From Bacteroidales bacterium (GTDB lineage: Bacteria; Bacteroidota; Bacteroidia; Bacteroidales; UBA12077), in the NCBI GenBank assembly GCA_018334875.1, contig JAGXLC010000004.1, positions 1 through 43,590 of the forward strand: 43,590 bases of DNA, given 5' to 3'. Below, in pieces: positions 16,559 to 24,897 of this stretch; position 1 is the first letter of the stretch, and each line of letters begins with the position of its first letter. The position numbers and the translations under genes are program-made. The notes beneath the pieces are model-generated. The model was not told the origin of the DNA. It ran no database searches and saw only the letters and a list, made by a program, of their open reading frames with translations.

Positions 16559-18163
16559 TTACTCTTTCAGATAATTCGCTGAAGATTGATCCCAGTTGTT
16601 CAGTACTTCTTTGGCCTCCAGGTAGCCCTCATCATTTTCGTTTACAATTTGGAAATATTCATTCATATCCCACATATCTCTTGCTATAAGTCCTTTTAAC
16701 TGAAGTTTGATTTCCTCCCCGGATTTTTCGAGTTCCTTTTCATTCAGTGCAATTCCTTCTTCCGTTGCCATCTCCGCCAGATCATCCATCATCTTTTCGG
16801 TGACTTCAAATTGTTCCTTATAATGGTCAAATGACGGATAGTCATTTTCCAGGGTTTCCCTGTTTTGATCGATATAGTTCAGGATATAGGAATTGATTAT
16901 ACCGCTTCGTATAAGTTGGTCCAAATAATTGGAATAAGCAGTGGTATCAAGCGGAATGAAGATATCCGGCATGATCCCCCCACCTCCATATACAACTCTT
17001 TCGTTGGTTTTGGTACGATATTTCAGGGAATCGGGGAAATCGATGCTATCTGCTGAGCTCATCTCCCCTTTATTAAATCTTTTTATGATATCTGTTTTAT
17101 AATCCTCCCGTCCGTTATTATAGGGTTTTTGAATGACTCGCCCTGTTGGTGTATGATAACGGGCTACTGTGAGCCGGATCATTGAACCGTCTGGCAGTGA
17201 AACGGGTCTCTGTACCAAGCCTTTGCCGAATGATCTCCTGCCAATGATAAGTCCCCGGTCCCAGTCCTGAACTGCTCCGGCAACAATTTCGCTTGCCGAG
17301 GCCGAACCTTCATCAATCAGAATTACGAGCTTTTCATCTTTAGAAATTCCTTCTTTCGTAGCATAATTTTCTTCTCTTTTCACCTTTAAGCCCTCGGTGT
17401 AAACTATGAGTTTATTGTCATCCAGAAACTCATCCGCCAGCTCAATGGCCTGTTCTAAATATCCTCCGCCATTATCTCTGAGATCAAGGATGAATGAATT
17501 GGCACCTTCTTTTTTTAATTTTTTTACTGCAGATGTAAACTCGTCATTGGTAGTCTGGGCAAAACGGTTAAGTTTAATGTAACCGGTGTTATCATCCGCC
17601 ATGTATGCTGCATCCATACTATGAATGGGGATTTCATCGCGGGTTATGGTAAAGTGCAGCAATTTTTCCATGCCGGGTCTTTTAACGGTTACATCCACCT
17701 TGGTCCCTTTTTCACCCAGCAGCCTGTCACGCACACCGGAAGTAGAAATTTCGATTCCGGCCACCGTCTCACCGTTTATTTTGATAATTCGATCACCAGC
17801 CTGAATCCCAACTTTCTCCGAGGGTCCACCTGAAATGGGGGATATAACATATATGGTATCTTTATAAATGTTAAATTGAATACCAATCCCTTCAAAGTTC
17901 CCCTGAAGCGGTTCATTCATGGCTTGCACCTCTTCTTTGGTTAAGTAGGTGGTATGGGGGTCCAGATCGGAAATCATTTCTTTGACGGCCTTTTCAACCA
18001 AATGTGAACGGTCCACCGAATCAATATAATAAGAAGAGATAAAATGCAGGGCTTTACCGAATTTATACATATCATCGTTAAAAATCTGCCCGCTCCCTGA
18101 TTTGGGTATCAAAAACACAATGAGCAGGGGGAGGAGTATGATGTTTCTTCTTAATGTTAACAT
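16559..18163 (-). CDS. C-terminal processing peptidase (S41/CtpA family)
   Basis: A periplasmic Ser/Lys protease of family S41 that trims the C-termini of envelope proteins. The 534-residue protein has an N-terminal signal sequence (about 1-26), a PDZ domain around 85-165 with the carboxylate-binding loop GIGIQF, and the protease core. The catalytic Ser lies in EGSASASEI (285-293) and the catalytic Lys is Lys314 in SFGKGLVQ. A C-terminal helical extension (about 400-534) is charged and typical of Bacteroidota homologues. It starts 17 bases after the SiaC-like gene and is the last of a probable guaA-siaB-siaC-ctp transcript. Its 3' end meets dgt. Confidence 0.94.
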   Translation of the reverse strand: MLTLRRNIILLPLLIVFLIPKSGSGQIFNDDMYKFGKALHFISSYYIDSVDRSHLVEKAVKEMISDLDPHTTYLTKEEVQAMNEPLQGNFEGIGIQFNIYKDTIYVISPISGGPSEKVGIQAGDRIIKINGETVAGIEISTSGVRDRLLGEKGTKVDVTVKRPGMEKLLHFTITRDEIPIHSMDAAYMADDNTGYIKLNRFAQTTNDEFTSAVKKLKKEGANSFILDLRDNGGGYLEQAIELADEFLDDNKLIVYTEGLKVKREENYATKEGISKDEKLVILIDEGSASASEIVAGAVQDWDRGLIIGRRSFGKGLVQRPVSLPDGSMIRLTVARYHTPTGRVIQKPYNNGREDYKTDIIKRFNKGEMSSADSIDFPDSLKYRTKTNERVVYGGGGIMPDIFIPLDTTAYSNYLDQLIRSGIINSYILNYIDQNRETLENDYPSFDHYKEQFEVTEKMMDDLAEMATEEGIALNEKELEKSGEEIKLQLKGLIARDMWDMNEYFQIVNENDEGYLEAKEVLNNWDQSSANYLKE

Positions 18164-18180
18164 AGTTACTGACTTAAGGA

Positions 18181-18594
18181 TTAATTCTTTCTGATTAAAA
18201 AGTTGAAAGGAATATCGATGATTTCACTAAAATCCTCACCGTCTTCCAGTATCTGATCGTCCGGATCGTCATAGTACCAAAAAATGTTTAAATTCAGCCG
18301 CTTTTCATAAAACTTTTTGAAGTTTGAGATAATTTGGAAGATGTACTTGGAGGAGGAAGAGTTCATATATTCAAAATCAAACACTATAATAAACGTTTCA
18401 TTCAGCAATTTGTTTTGCTCATAATCTTCCAGTGTCCCTTTTATATAATTATGGACCCATGAAAGAACAGGTTCGTAGAATTCATACGCGTCTTCAGGTC
18501 TGGAAACACCAGCCATCTTGAATTTGTGTCTTTTCGGATCAAAGTCAACTTCCGGGGTAAAAGAAGTGGATGCTATGTATAATTTTTCTGCCAT
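18181..18594 (-). CDS. SiaC-family regulatory phosphoprotein (DUF1987)
   Basis: A 137-residue protein of the DUF1987/SiaC family. In Pseudomonas aeruginosa SiaC is phosphorylated by the kinase SiaB and dephosphorylated by the phosphatase SiaA, and the unphosphorylated form activates the diguanylate cyclase SiaD. The family signature is present: SFTPEVDFDP near the N-terminus and the phospho-acceptor helix start FEYMNSSSSKYIF, where one of Ser79-Ser82 should correspond to the modified Thr of SiaC. It lies 12 bases after the SiaB-like kinase gene, matching the expected pair. No diguanylate cyclase is seen nearby and its partner here is unknown. The fold resembles STAS domains. Confidence 0.85.
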   Translation of the reverse strand: MAEKLYIASTSFTPEVDFDPKRHKFKMAGVSRPEDAYEFYEPVLSWVHNYIKGTLEDYEQNKLLNETFIIVFDFEYMNSSSSKYIFQIISNFKKFYEKRLNLNIFWYYDDPDDQILEDGEDFSEIIDIPFNFLIRKN

Positions 18595-18606
18595 AACCTT
18601 TAGGTA

Positions 18607-19128
18607 TTATAAATTTAAAGGAACATACACCCTGATCGTGTAATAGGCTAAATGCTCCGTAATATCGACAATTCTATAGTAAATATTATTCTTTGAGATT
18701 TTGGTCATTTTTAGGATGCCTAAACCTGCTCCCTTCTTATTTTCATAAATTCCATTGGCCATAGTGTTTTTGTAAAGCTCCTGCAATTCATCGTAAGACA
18801 ATTGATTGATGTAATCAAGTTTCTTTTTTAGTGTTTCCGCATCTTTTTTAAGAATGGGATTTCCGGATTCGAGCCTAAAGAAGTCTTCCTCTTTTTTTAG
18901 CAGGAAATAAGGTTTTTTATGGGATTTACTGACTATGTGGTCGTCCAGTTCATTAACGTATTTATAGTTATTTTCGATGATTTCGACCATTAAGGTAACA
19001 ATTTTCCTGTGGGTAGATTTTTTCAGTTTCAGTTGCCTGCTAATTTGCTCCAGTTTTTCTATAAACTTTCCTGTTATTTGATAGTCCAAATAACCCTGAT
19101 GGTTTATTATTTCAGGATTTTGCTCCAT
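18607..19128 (-). CDS. SiaB-family GHKL-type protein kinase (DUF6272)
   Basis: A 173-residue protein resembling SiaB, a small GHKL ATPase that acts as a serine/threonine kinase on SiaC. The N-box-like segment is VEIIENNYKYVNE (48-60) and the glycine-rich lid is GAGLGILKM (133-141). It lacks a dimerisation or phospho-His domain, as expected for an anti-sigma-factor-type kinase. Its neighbour 12 bases downstream is the SiaC-like substrate. It sits 42 bases after guaA, and whether it shares that transcript is uncertain. Assignment is by motif and neighbour; the sequence between the two boxes is poorly conserved. Confidence 0.78.
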   Translation of the reverse strand: MEQNPEIINHQGYLDYQITGKFIEKLEQISRQLKLKKSTHRKIVTLMVEIIENNYKYVNELDDHIVSKSHKKPYFLLKKEEDFFRLESGNPILKKDAETLKKKLDYINQLSYDELQELYKNTMANGIYENKKGAGLGILKMTKISKNNIYYRIVDITEHLAYYTIRVYVPLNL

Positions 19129-19170
19129 GAATTGTTATATAAATCTGGCAAATATAATAAAAACCAATAT

Positions 19171-20700
19171 TTATTCCCATTCTATTGTTGAAGGGGGTTT
19201 GGAACTGATGTCGTACACTACCCGATTGATGCCTTTTACCCGGTTGATTATTTTGCTGGATATTTCTGCCAGAAATTCATAGGGTAGATGAGCCCAGTCG
19301 GCTGTCATTCCATCTGTTGAAGTAACTGCTCTTAATGCAACCACATTTTCATATGTTCTTTCATCGCCCATTACCCCAACTGATTGTATTGGGAGTAATA
19401 TTGTGGCAGCCTGCCACACTTTATCATACAAATTGTGTTCCAGTAATCCGTTGATAAATATATCATCGGCTTCCTGCAGCAACTGAACTTTTTCGGGTGT
19501 GATATCACTAATGATCCGTATTCCCAGGCCGGGACCGGGGAAGGGATGCCTGTGCACCAGTTCATCTTTGACATTCAGTGTTTCACCTACTCTTCTTACT
19601 TCGTCCTTGAACAATAGCCTGAGGGGTTCAACTACTCTGAGATTCATTTTATCCGGAAGCCCTCCGACATTGTGATGCGATTTGATGGTTACAGAGGGTC
19701 CGTTTACCGATACGGATTCTATCACATCAGGATAGATGGTTCCTTGGGCAAGCCATTGGATATTTTTTATCTTTTTTGCCTCATTATCGAATACCTCTAT
19801 AAAATTCCTGCCAATGATTTTCCGTTTTTCTTCCGGATCGATTACTCCTTGCAGGTCGTTATAAAATTTTTCTTTTGCATCAACTCCTTTTACGTTCAAT
19901 CCCATATCCTTATAGGAATCAAGCACCTTTTTAAACTCATTTTTCCGAAGCAATCCGTTATCTACAAAGATACAAATGAGATTTGTTCCTATGGCTTTAT
20001 GAAGAAGGGTAGCCGTAACAGAGGAATCTACGCCCCCCGAGAGACCCAGTAGTACTTTGTCGTTTCCCAATTGTTCTTTAAGCTGCCTGATGGTTGTTTC
20101 GGCAAAAACTTCCGGGGTCCAGTCCTGCTTGCAACCACAAATATCCACTACAAAATTTTTCAGGATCTTTTTTCCTTCCAGAGTGTGATACACTTCAGGA
20201 TGGAATTGTATACCATAAGTAGGTTCCTTTTCATTCTTATAGGCTCCTACCCCGACATCTTTCGTACTGGCGGTAATTTTATAATGCTCGGGTAATTTAG
20301 CGATGGTATCCCCGTGAGACATCCATACCTGGGTATTTTGCTTTACTTCTTTCAGTAGCTCAAATTGGGGATCAATATAGCTTAGATTGGCCCTTCCGTA
20401 TTCTCTTGTTTCAGAACCCAGCACTTTTCCCCCGTAGTGGTGGGCTATATACTGAGCGCCATAACAGATGCCCAGTATGGGTGCTTTTCCCTTGATTTTG
20501 TCGAGATTGACCTGAGGTGCATTTTTGTCCCGCACGGAAAAGGGACTTCCTGATAATATTATCCCTTTGACAGATTCATCCGGCTCGGGGATTTTATTGA
20601 ATGGATAAATGTCACAATATACATTCAGTTCTCTTACCCGTCTTGCAATAAGTTGTGTATACTGAGACCCAAAATCCAATATAATGATACGTTCCTGCAT
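19171..20700 (-). CDS. guaA: GMP synthase (glutamine-hydrolysing)
   Basis: Two-domain enzyme that converts XMP to GMP using glutamine and ATP. The 509-residue form given here starts at ATG 20700 ([16 protein letters not shown]). An AAGGAGG immediately upstream supports this start; a 9-residue longer frame from a TTG at 20727 would include that ribosome-binding site and is unlikely. The N-terminal class I amidotransferase has the nucleophile Cys79 in LGICYGAQY and the His/Glu pair in FHPEV. The ATP-pyrophosphatase domain has LSGGVDSSV, and the C-terminal dimerisation domain has [11 protein letters not shown] and ends [10 protein letters not shown] terminator separates it from rnz upstream, so it begins its own transcript. 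Confidence 0.97.
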   Translation of the reverse strand: MQERIIILDFGSQYTQLIARRVRELNVYCDIYPFNKIPEPDESVKGIILSGSPFSVRDKNAPQVNLDKIKGKAPILGICYGAQYIAHHYGGKVLGSETREYGRANLSYIDPQFELLKEVKQNTQVWMSHGDTIAKLPEHYKITASTKDVGVGAYKNEKEPTYGIQFHPEVYHTLEGKKILKNFVVDICGCKQDWTPEVFAETTIRQLKEQLGNDKVLLGLSGGVDSSVTATLLHKAIGTNLICIFVDNGLLRKNEFKKVLDSYKDMGLNVKGVDAKEKFYNDLQGVIDPEEKRKIIGRNFIEVFDNEAKKIKNIQWLAQGTIYPDVIESVSVNGPSVTIKSHHNVGGLPDKMNLRVVEPLRLLFKDEVRRVGETLNVKDELVHRHPFPGPGLGIRIISDITPEKVQLLQEADDIFINGLLEHNLYDKVWQAATILLPIQSVGVMGDERTYENVVALRAVTSTDGMTADWAHLPYEFLAEISSKIINRVKGINRVVYDISSKPPSTIEWE

Positions 20701-20736
20701 CTGCCTCCTTTTTAGGAAGTATTTCAAATTGGTAGC

Positions 20737-20771
20737 AAAAATAGGGATTTCTTTATGAAATCCCTATTTTT
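20737..20771 (-). terminator. Rho-independent terminator between rnz and guaA
   Basis: A perfect 15-bp stem (20737-20751 with 20757-20771) with a 5-base loop, flanked by A and T runs, so it can act on either strand. It lies 42 bases after the rnz stop and upstream of guaA. It ends the rpsA-STAS-rnz transcript and separates guaA from it. Confidence 0.85.
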
Positions 20772-20812
20772 AAATCTGAATTTTGATTTGCATTTGCATA
20801 GGTGTTTGGAGA

Positions 20813-21760
20813 CTACCCGCTACTATGGGATCTTTTTATCCGGTAAGGTTTAATTTCATATACCATTCCGTCCTCTGCGGGAATGGTTTCCCGGAAAATT
20901 TCTTTTGCTTCGTTAATCAGGTGATCAATATTTTTATACCGTGCTGAAAAATGTCCGACAATAAGTTTCTTTGCCTGAGATTTTCTGGCTATTTCGGCAG
21001 CTTGTCCGGCGGTTGAATGCAGGGTTTTATCTGCCTCCTCCTTATGTTCTTCCTGAAAGGTGGCTTCATGATACAAAAGGTCCACATTGTTTATAACGGG
21101 TAATATCTCTTCGTTATAGGCGGTATCTGAACAGAAAGCGTAACTTCTCTGACGATAGGGTGGTTCGGTGATTTCTGTATGGGGTATTATCCTGCCGTCA
21201 GGTTTGGTGTAATCTCCGCCGTTTTTGATTTGGCGGATATTTTTAACAGAAATGTTATATTTTTCCACATAACTTTTTTTGATATTCGGCAGCCGTGGTT
21301 TTTCGGCAAAAAGAAATCCGGAGGCGGGGATTTTATGTTTTAAGGGAAAAGAATATACTTTTACGCGTTTGTCTTCAAAGATTAACTCTTTTTCATCCGG
21401 GTTGACCGGATGAAAATGAATGGTATAATTCAATGAGCCTTCAAAGTTTTTTCTGATGAAATCGATGCCTTTTTTTAAAGGCTTATGGGCATATATATGG
21501 AGATCTTTTTTACGGTCGAGCAGGTTAAAGGAGGAAATCAGACCGAACAGGCCATAGAAGTGATCGCCGTGAAGATGGCTTATGAAGATATGGTTGATTT
21601 TTCCGAATTTGATCTTATTGCGTCTGAGCTGTATTTGCGTCCCCTCTCCACAATCAATTAAAAATAACCGCTCATATACATTAAGTACATGAGCGGTTAA
21701 GTTTCTTCCAGAAGTTGGTAAAGCAGAGCTACTTCCCAATATTGTCAGTTCAAATTTCAA
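20813..21760 (-). CDS. rnz: Ribonuclease Z (tRNA 3'-end endonuclease)
   Basis: Metallo-beta-lactamase-fold endoribonuclease that cleaves tRNA precursors after the discriminator base. The 315-residue protein has the zinc motif SHLHGDH (61-67), the family N-terminus LTILGSSSALPT, the exosite-like insertion around 150-190, and further His ligands in YHEATF and VGHFSARY. The length matches the short form. The start appears to be TTG at 21760, as no in-frame ATG exists near the N-terminus and the family alignment begins here. It is 8 bases after the STAS gene stop, so the two are probably translationally coupled. Confidence 0.95.
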   Translation of the reverse strand: MKFELTILGSSSALPTSGRNLTAHVLNVYERLFLIDCGEGTQIQLRRNKIKFGKINHIFISHLHGDHFYGLFGLISSFNLLDRKKDLHIYAHKPLKKGIDFIRKNFEGSLNYTIHFHPVNPDEKELIFEDKRVKVYSFPLKHKIPASGFLFAEKPRLPNIKKSYVEKYNISVKNIRQIKNGGDYTKPDGRIIPHTEITEPPYRQRSYAFCSDTAYNEEILPVINNVDLLYHEATFQEEHKEEADKTLHSTAGQAAEIARKSQAKKLIVGHFSARYKNIDHLINEAKEIFRETIPAEDGMVYEIKPYRIKRSHSSG

Positions 21761-21768
21761 GTCAATGC

Positions 21769-22149
21769 TTATTTGTCTTCGCTTTCACCTGATTTTCTGC
21801 TTTTTTCTTCTGATTTTATGATTTCTTCTGCTTCTCCTACACTATGAGCAATGTTCAGAACCGTATCGAGCTGTGAAATGGTTATCAATCGGTCAACGGC
21901 ATCATTTAAACCCGTCAGCACAAAAGTTCCGCCGGCATTTTTGCATAACCTGTTGGCAACCAAAATAGCACTTAACCCATTGGAATCACAATATTTCACT
22001 TTGCTTAGGTCAATGATAATGTTTTTTTCTCCCTTTCCTGATATGAGCACCAATTCTGATTTCAGGCTGGGAGCCACATTCGTATCAAGCTTTTCCGCTA
22101 AAACTTGAATGGATGTATAATTATCATATTTTTCTATATTAAATTCCAT
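21769..22149 (-). CDS. STAS-domain anti-sigma-factor antagonist-like protein (first)
   Basis: A 126-residue single STAS domain with a short charged C-terminal tail rich in Ser, Glu and Lys. The STAS landmarks are present: IIIDLSKVKYCDSNGLSAIL, where Ser56 is in the position phosphorylated in SpoIIAA-type proteins, preceded by an Asp. Such proteins are switched by a GHKL kinase and a PP2C phosphatase. No kinase is adjacent, but a SiaB-type kinase is encoded about 3 kb downstream on the same strand, beyond a terminator. It lies between rpsA (23-base gap) and rnz (8-base gap), so it is transcribed with translation and RNA-processing genes. Confidence 0.88.
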   Translation of the reverse strand: MEFNIEKYDNYTSIQVLAEKLDTNVAPSLKSELVLISGKGEKNIIIDLSKVKYCDSNGLSAILVANRLCKNAGGTFVLTGLNDAVDRLITISQLDTVLNIAHSVGEAEEIIKSEEKSRKSGESEDK

Positions 22150-22172
22150 GGGATAAGCAATTTTTATCAGGT

Positions 22173-24467
22173 TTATTGCTTTTCTTCTTCATTGCCGCTT
22201 TCCTTGTCCCCTTCATCTTCTTTGCTCTCCTCTTTTTCTTCCGTGCTTTCGTTTTCTCCTTGTTTTGCTTCTACATCACTGTTTTCCTCTTCGGTTGCAG
22301 TTTGATTCTGAACATCAGTCTGCTCTTCCTGCCCGGCTGATTGCTCTTCTGAGCCGGTTTCTTCCTGCTGCCCTTCTTCTTCAGTTTTAGCTTGTGTCTC
22401 CTTTTGTTCAGAGTCGCTTACACCGGAATCCTGCTCTTGTGTTTCCTTTTCCTCTTTTTCTCCAGTTTCCTCTGTGGTGTCACTTTCTTCTTTTTGAGCT
22501 TTGGCCTTTTCCTCCCATTCTTCAGCTTTTTTCCTGGCTTCTGCTTTGCTATGAGTCTGCATCTCATCCTTCAGTGAAGCCAAATCTGATATATCTCCCA
22601 GGGTGGTCTTTTCTACATTTTTATTGACCTTTTTCATGTTCTTCCTGGTGGTCTTGGTTTGTGCCTTTTCCTTATCCCGCTTTTCGTCTTCATAAACCCT
22701 GCGGTGAGAAAGCACGATTTTCTTGCCTTCTTTGTTGAACTCAATTACTTTGAAAGAAAGCTTTTCATCTACTTTAGCAGTATTTCCGTCTTCTTTAACC
22801 AGATGTTTCGGGGCTACAAATCCTTCAACTCCATAAGGCAGAGCTACCATAGCTCCCTTGTCGAATACATCGATAACCGTTCCTTCATGAATGGACCCTT
22901 CGGTAAAGACTTGTTCAAAAGCATCCCATGGATTCTCCTCAAGCTGTTTATGTCCGAGGCTTAATCTGCGGTTGTCTTTATCAATTTCCAGTACTTTTAC
23001 TTCGATTTCATCCCCTATGGATACAAATTCCGCAGGATGATTTATCTTCTTGGTCCAGGAAAGGTCTGATATATGAATTAACCCGTCAACTCCTTCTTCA
23101 AGTTCAACAAATACTCCGAAGTTGGTGAAGTTTCTAACAGTTGCTTTATGCTTACTGTCAACAGGATATTTTTCTTCAATGTTTTCCCAGGGATCGGGTT
23201 TCAATTGCTTGATACCCAGTGACATTTTTCGTTCTTCCCGGTCGAGTGTAAGAATTTGTGCTTCCACTTCATCGCCAACCTGGAGAAATTCCTGGGCACT
23301 ACGCAGATGTTGTGACCAGGACATTTCGGAAACGTGGATCAGGCCTTCAACACCCGGCTGTATTTCGACAAAGGCTCCGTAATCAGCCAATACTACAACT
23401 TTCCCTTTTACCACATCGCCTACTTTGAGGTTGGGGTCCAGTGAATCCCATGGGTGTGGGGTAAGCTGCTTCAATCCAAGTGCAATGCGTTTCTTTTCAT
23501 CGTCAAAGTCAAGAATTACTACATTTAGCTTCTGATCCAGTTCGACGATCTCTTCGGGATGATTCACACGTCCCCAGGAAAGGTCGGTGATGTGAATCAA
23601 GCCATCAATTCCGCCTAAGTCGATGAATACACCGTATGAAGTTATATTTTTGACGGTACCTTCCAGTACCTGTCCTTTTTCAAGTTTGGAAATGATTTCT
23701 TTCTTCTGCTGTTCAAGCTCTTCTTCAACAATAGCCTTGTGGGATACTACAACATTGCGGAATTCATGATTGATTTTTACAACCTTAAAATCCATTGTTT
23801 TTCCTACAAAAGCGTCATAGTCTCTAATAGGTTTCACATCAATCTGTGAACCGGGAAGGAAGGTTTCGATCCCGAAAACATCAACAATCATTCCGCCTTT
23901 GGTACGGCACTTGATATATCCCTGTATGATTTCATCGTTTTCGTATGCCTTATTGACATTCTCCCAAGCTTTTAACGTTCTGGCTTTTTTGTGGGAAAGT
24001 ATGAGTTGTCCGTCTTTGTCTTCCTGGCTTTCAATATAAACCTCTATCGTATCTCCGGGTTTTATATCGGGTCTGTGTCTTAGTTCATTCCGGCTGACAA
24101 CACCTTCTGATTTATAGCCAATGTTGACCACAACTTCTTTTTTGGTCACGGAAACAACCGTACCTTCTACCACTTCTTTTTCCTTTATGGTGGAAAGGGT
24201 TTTATCGTATAGTTCCTCATATTTTTTCTTTTCCTGAGGACCGTATTCCGATTGTTCCTTTTCGAAGTTTTCCCAGTCAAATTCTTCTTCCGTGGTTTCT
24301 GCGGGTTTATCTCCACTTCCTGCTGTTTCGATGGTGTGGTAATGGGGATTGTCCTGTTCTTCCTGCACCTCAATTTCTTTGTTTTCCAGTGCCTCGTTCT
24401 CAGCACTCTTCTGTGATTCCTGATTGTACTCTTCTTCTCTTAGATTTTTTCCTTCTTGGTCTGTCAT
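22173..24467 (-). CDS. rpsA: Ribosomal protein S1 with extended acidic tails
   Basis: Ribosomal protein S1, the RNA-binding protein that brings mRNA to the 30S subunit. It has 764 residues. An N-terminal acidic region (1-95) is followed by six S1 motifs, beginning near 99, 180, 263, 350, 435 and 522 (for example VLEGTVKNITSYGVFIDLGG in the third). A C-terminal low-complexity tail of about 150 residues is dominated by Glu, Gln, Ser, Thr and Lys, and is the part that differs most from classic S1. In Bacteroidota, where Shine-Dalgarno use is weak, S1 is especially important for initiation. A TAGCTTTG -7 box (24527-24534, minus strand) lies upstream. Confidence 0.95.
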   Translation of the reverse strand: MTDQEGKNLREEEYNQESQKSAENEALENKEIEVQEEQDNPHYHTIETAGSGDKPAETTEEEFDWENFEKEQSEYGPQEKKKYEELYDKTLSTIKEKEVVEGTVVSVTKKEVVVNIGYKSEGVVSRNELRHRPDIKPGDTIEVYIESQEDKDGQLILSHKKARTLKAWENVNKAYENDEIIQGYIKCRTKGGMIVDVFGIETFLPGSQIDVKPIRDYDAFVGKTMDFKVVKINHEFRNVVVSHKAIVEEELEQQKKEIISKLEKGQVLEGTVKNITSYGVFIDLGGIDGLIHITDLSWGRVNHPEEIVELDQKLNVVILDFDDEKKRIALGLKQLTPHPWDSLDPNLKVGDVVKGKVVVLADYGAFVEIQPGVEGLIHVSEMSWSQHLRSAQEFLQVGDEVEAQILTLDREERKMSLGIKQLKPDPWENIEEKYPVDSKHKATVRNFTNFGVFVELEEGVDGLIHISDLSWTKKINHPAEFVSIGDEIEVKVLEIDKDNRRLSLGHKQLEENPWDAFEQVFTEGSIHEGTVIDVFDKGAMVALPYGVEGFVAPKHLVKEDGNTAKVDEKLSFKVIEFNKEGKKIVLSHRRVYEDEKRDKEKAQTKTTRKNMKKVNKNVEKTTLGDISDLASLKDEMQTHSKAEARKKAEEWEEKAKAQKEESDTTEETGEKEEKETQEQDSGVSDSEQKETQAKTEEEGQQEETGSEEQSAGQEEQTDVQNQTATEEENSDVEAKQGENESTEEKEESKEDEGDKESGNEEEKQ

Positions 24468-24526
24468 GTAGTTTTTTCCTTAATAATTAATAAATTAGAC
24501 AATATTTATTGGAATAAATTGAATTG

Positions 24527-24534
24527 CAAAGCTA
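24527..24534 (-). promoter_or_regulatory. Bacteroidota-type -7 box for rpsA
   Basis: TAGCTTTG on the minus strand matches TAnnTTTG and lies 60 bases before the rpsA ATG. No TTTG at the expected -33 spacing was found, so support is from one box and position only. Confidence 0.45.
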
Positions 24535-24654
24535 TAATTTTTATTTTATTTAAAAAATCAGTTGTTAACAAAATTTTATGAAACAATTGATAAAAATTTT
24601 CGAATAAATCAAACAGGGGTTGAACGGATAATGTTCACAATATATTATTATATT

Positions 24655-24897
24655 TAAGCCCTAATTTGGACAAGCCAAAACGGAAACACATTAAATTCCT
24701 TGAAAGCGTCCTGTTTGGTTTTGGCTTGTCCAAATTAGCAAGCAAAATTTATGAGGCATAATTATATAAAGGTCATGATCTTTTTCAATTATTTTTATCT
24801 TTGAAAATAGCCTCATAAATTTTGCCACAGTACCTTACCGGGTAAGTTTTGCCAAAAAAGCAAGAATTTGACCGGTAAGGTAGTAAGCCCTAATTTG
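24655..24897. repeat. Three consecutive perfect inverted repeats bracketed by a 14-base direct repeat
   Basis: In the divergent gap between rpsA and the hybrid kinase lie three separate perfect inverted repeats. The first has 21-bp arms (24661-24681 with 24718-24738, 36-base loop). The second has 16-bp arms (24742-24757 with 24810-24825, 52-base loop). The third has 11-bp arms (24831-24841 with 24872-24882, 30-base loop). The direct repeat TAAGCCCTAATTTG occurs at 24655-24668 and again at 24884-24897, exactly at the two ends, the second copy touching the kinase ATG. A -7-like TATCTTTG (24796-24803) lies in the second loop. No U tracts follow the stems, so these are not ordinary terminators. 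The element could be a structured leader, a small mobile or invertible element, or a protein-binding array. Confidence 0.85.

Noticed and set aside
20701-20727. Upstream TTG start for guaA
   Set aside because: It would place the AAGGAGG ribosome-binding site inside the coding region; GuaA proteins normally begin close to the [13 protein letters not shown] segment.
24868-24897. Upstream TTG start for the hybrid kinase
   Set aside because: The added residues are encoded by an arm of a perfect inverted repeat and the boundary direct repeat; ATG 24898 fits the domain start better.
24655-24897. The three stem-loops as integron attC sites
   Set aside because: The stems are perfect, lack the GTTRRRY/RYYYAAC ends and extrahelical bases of attC sites, and there are no cassettes or integrase.
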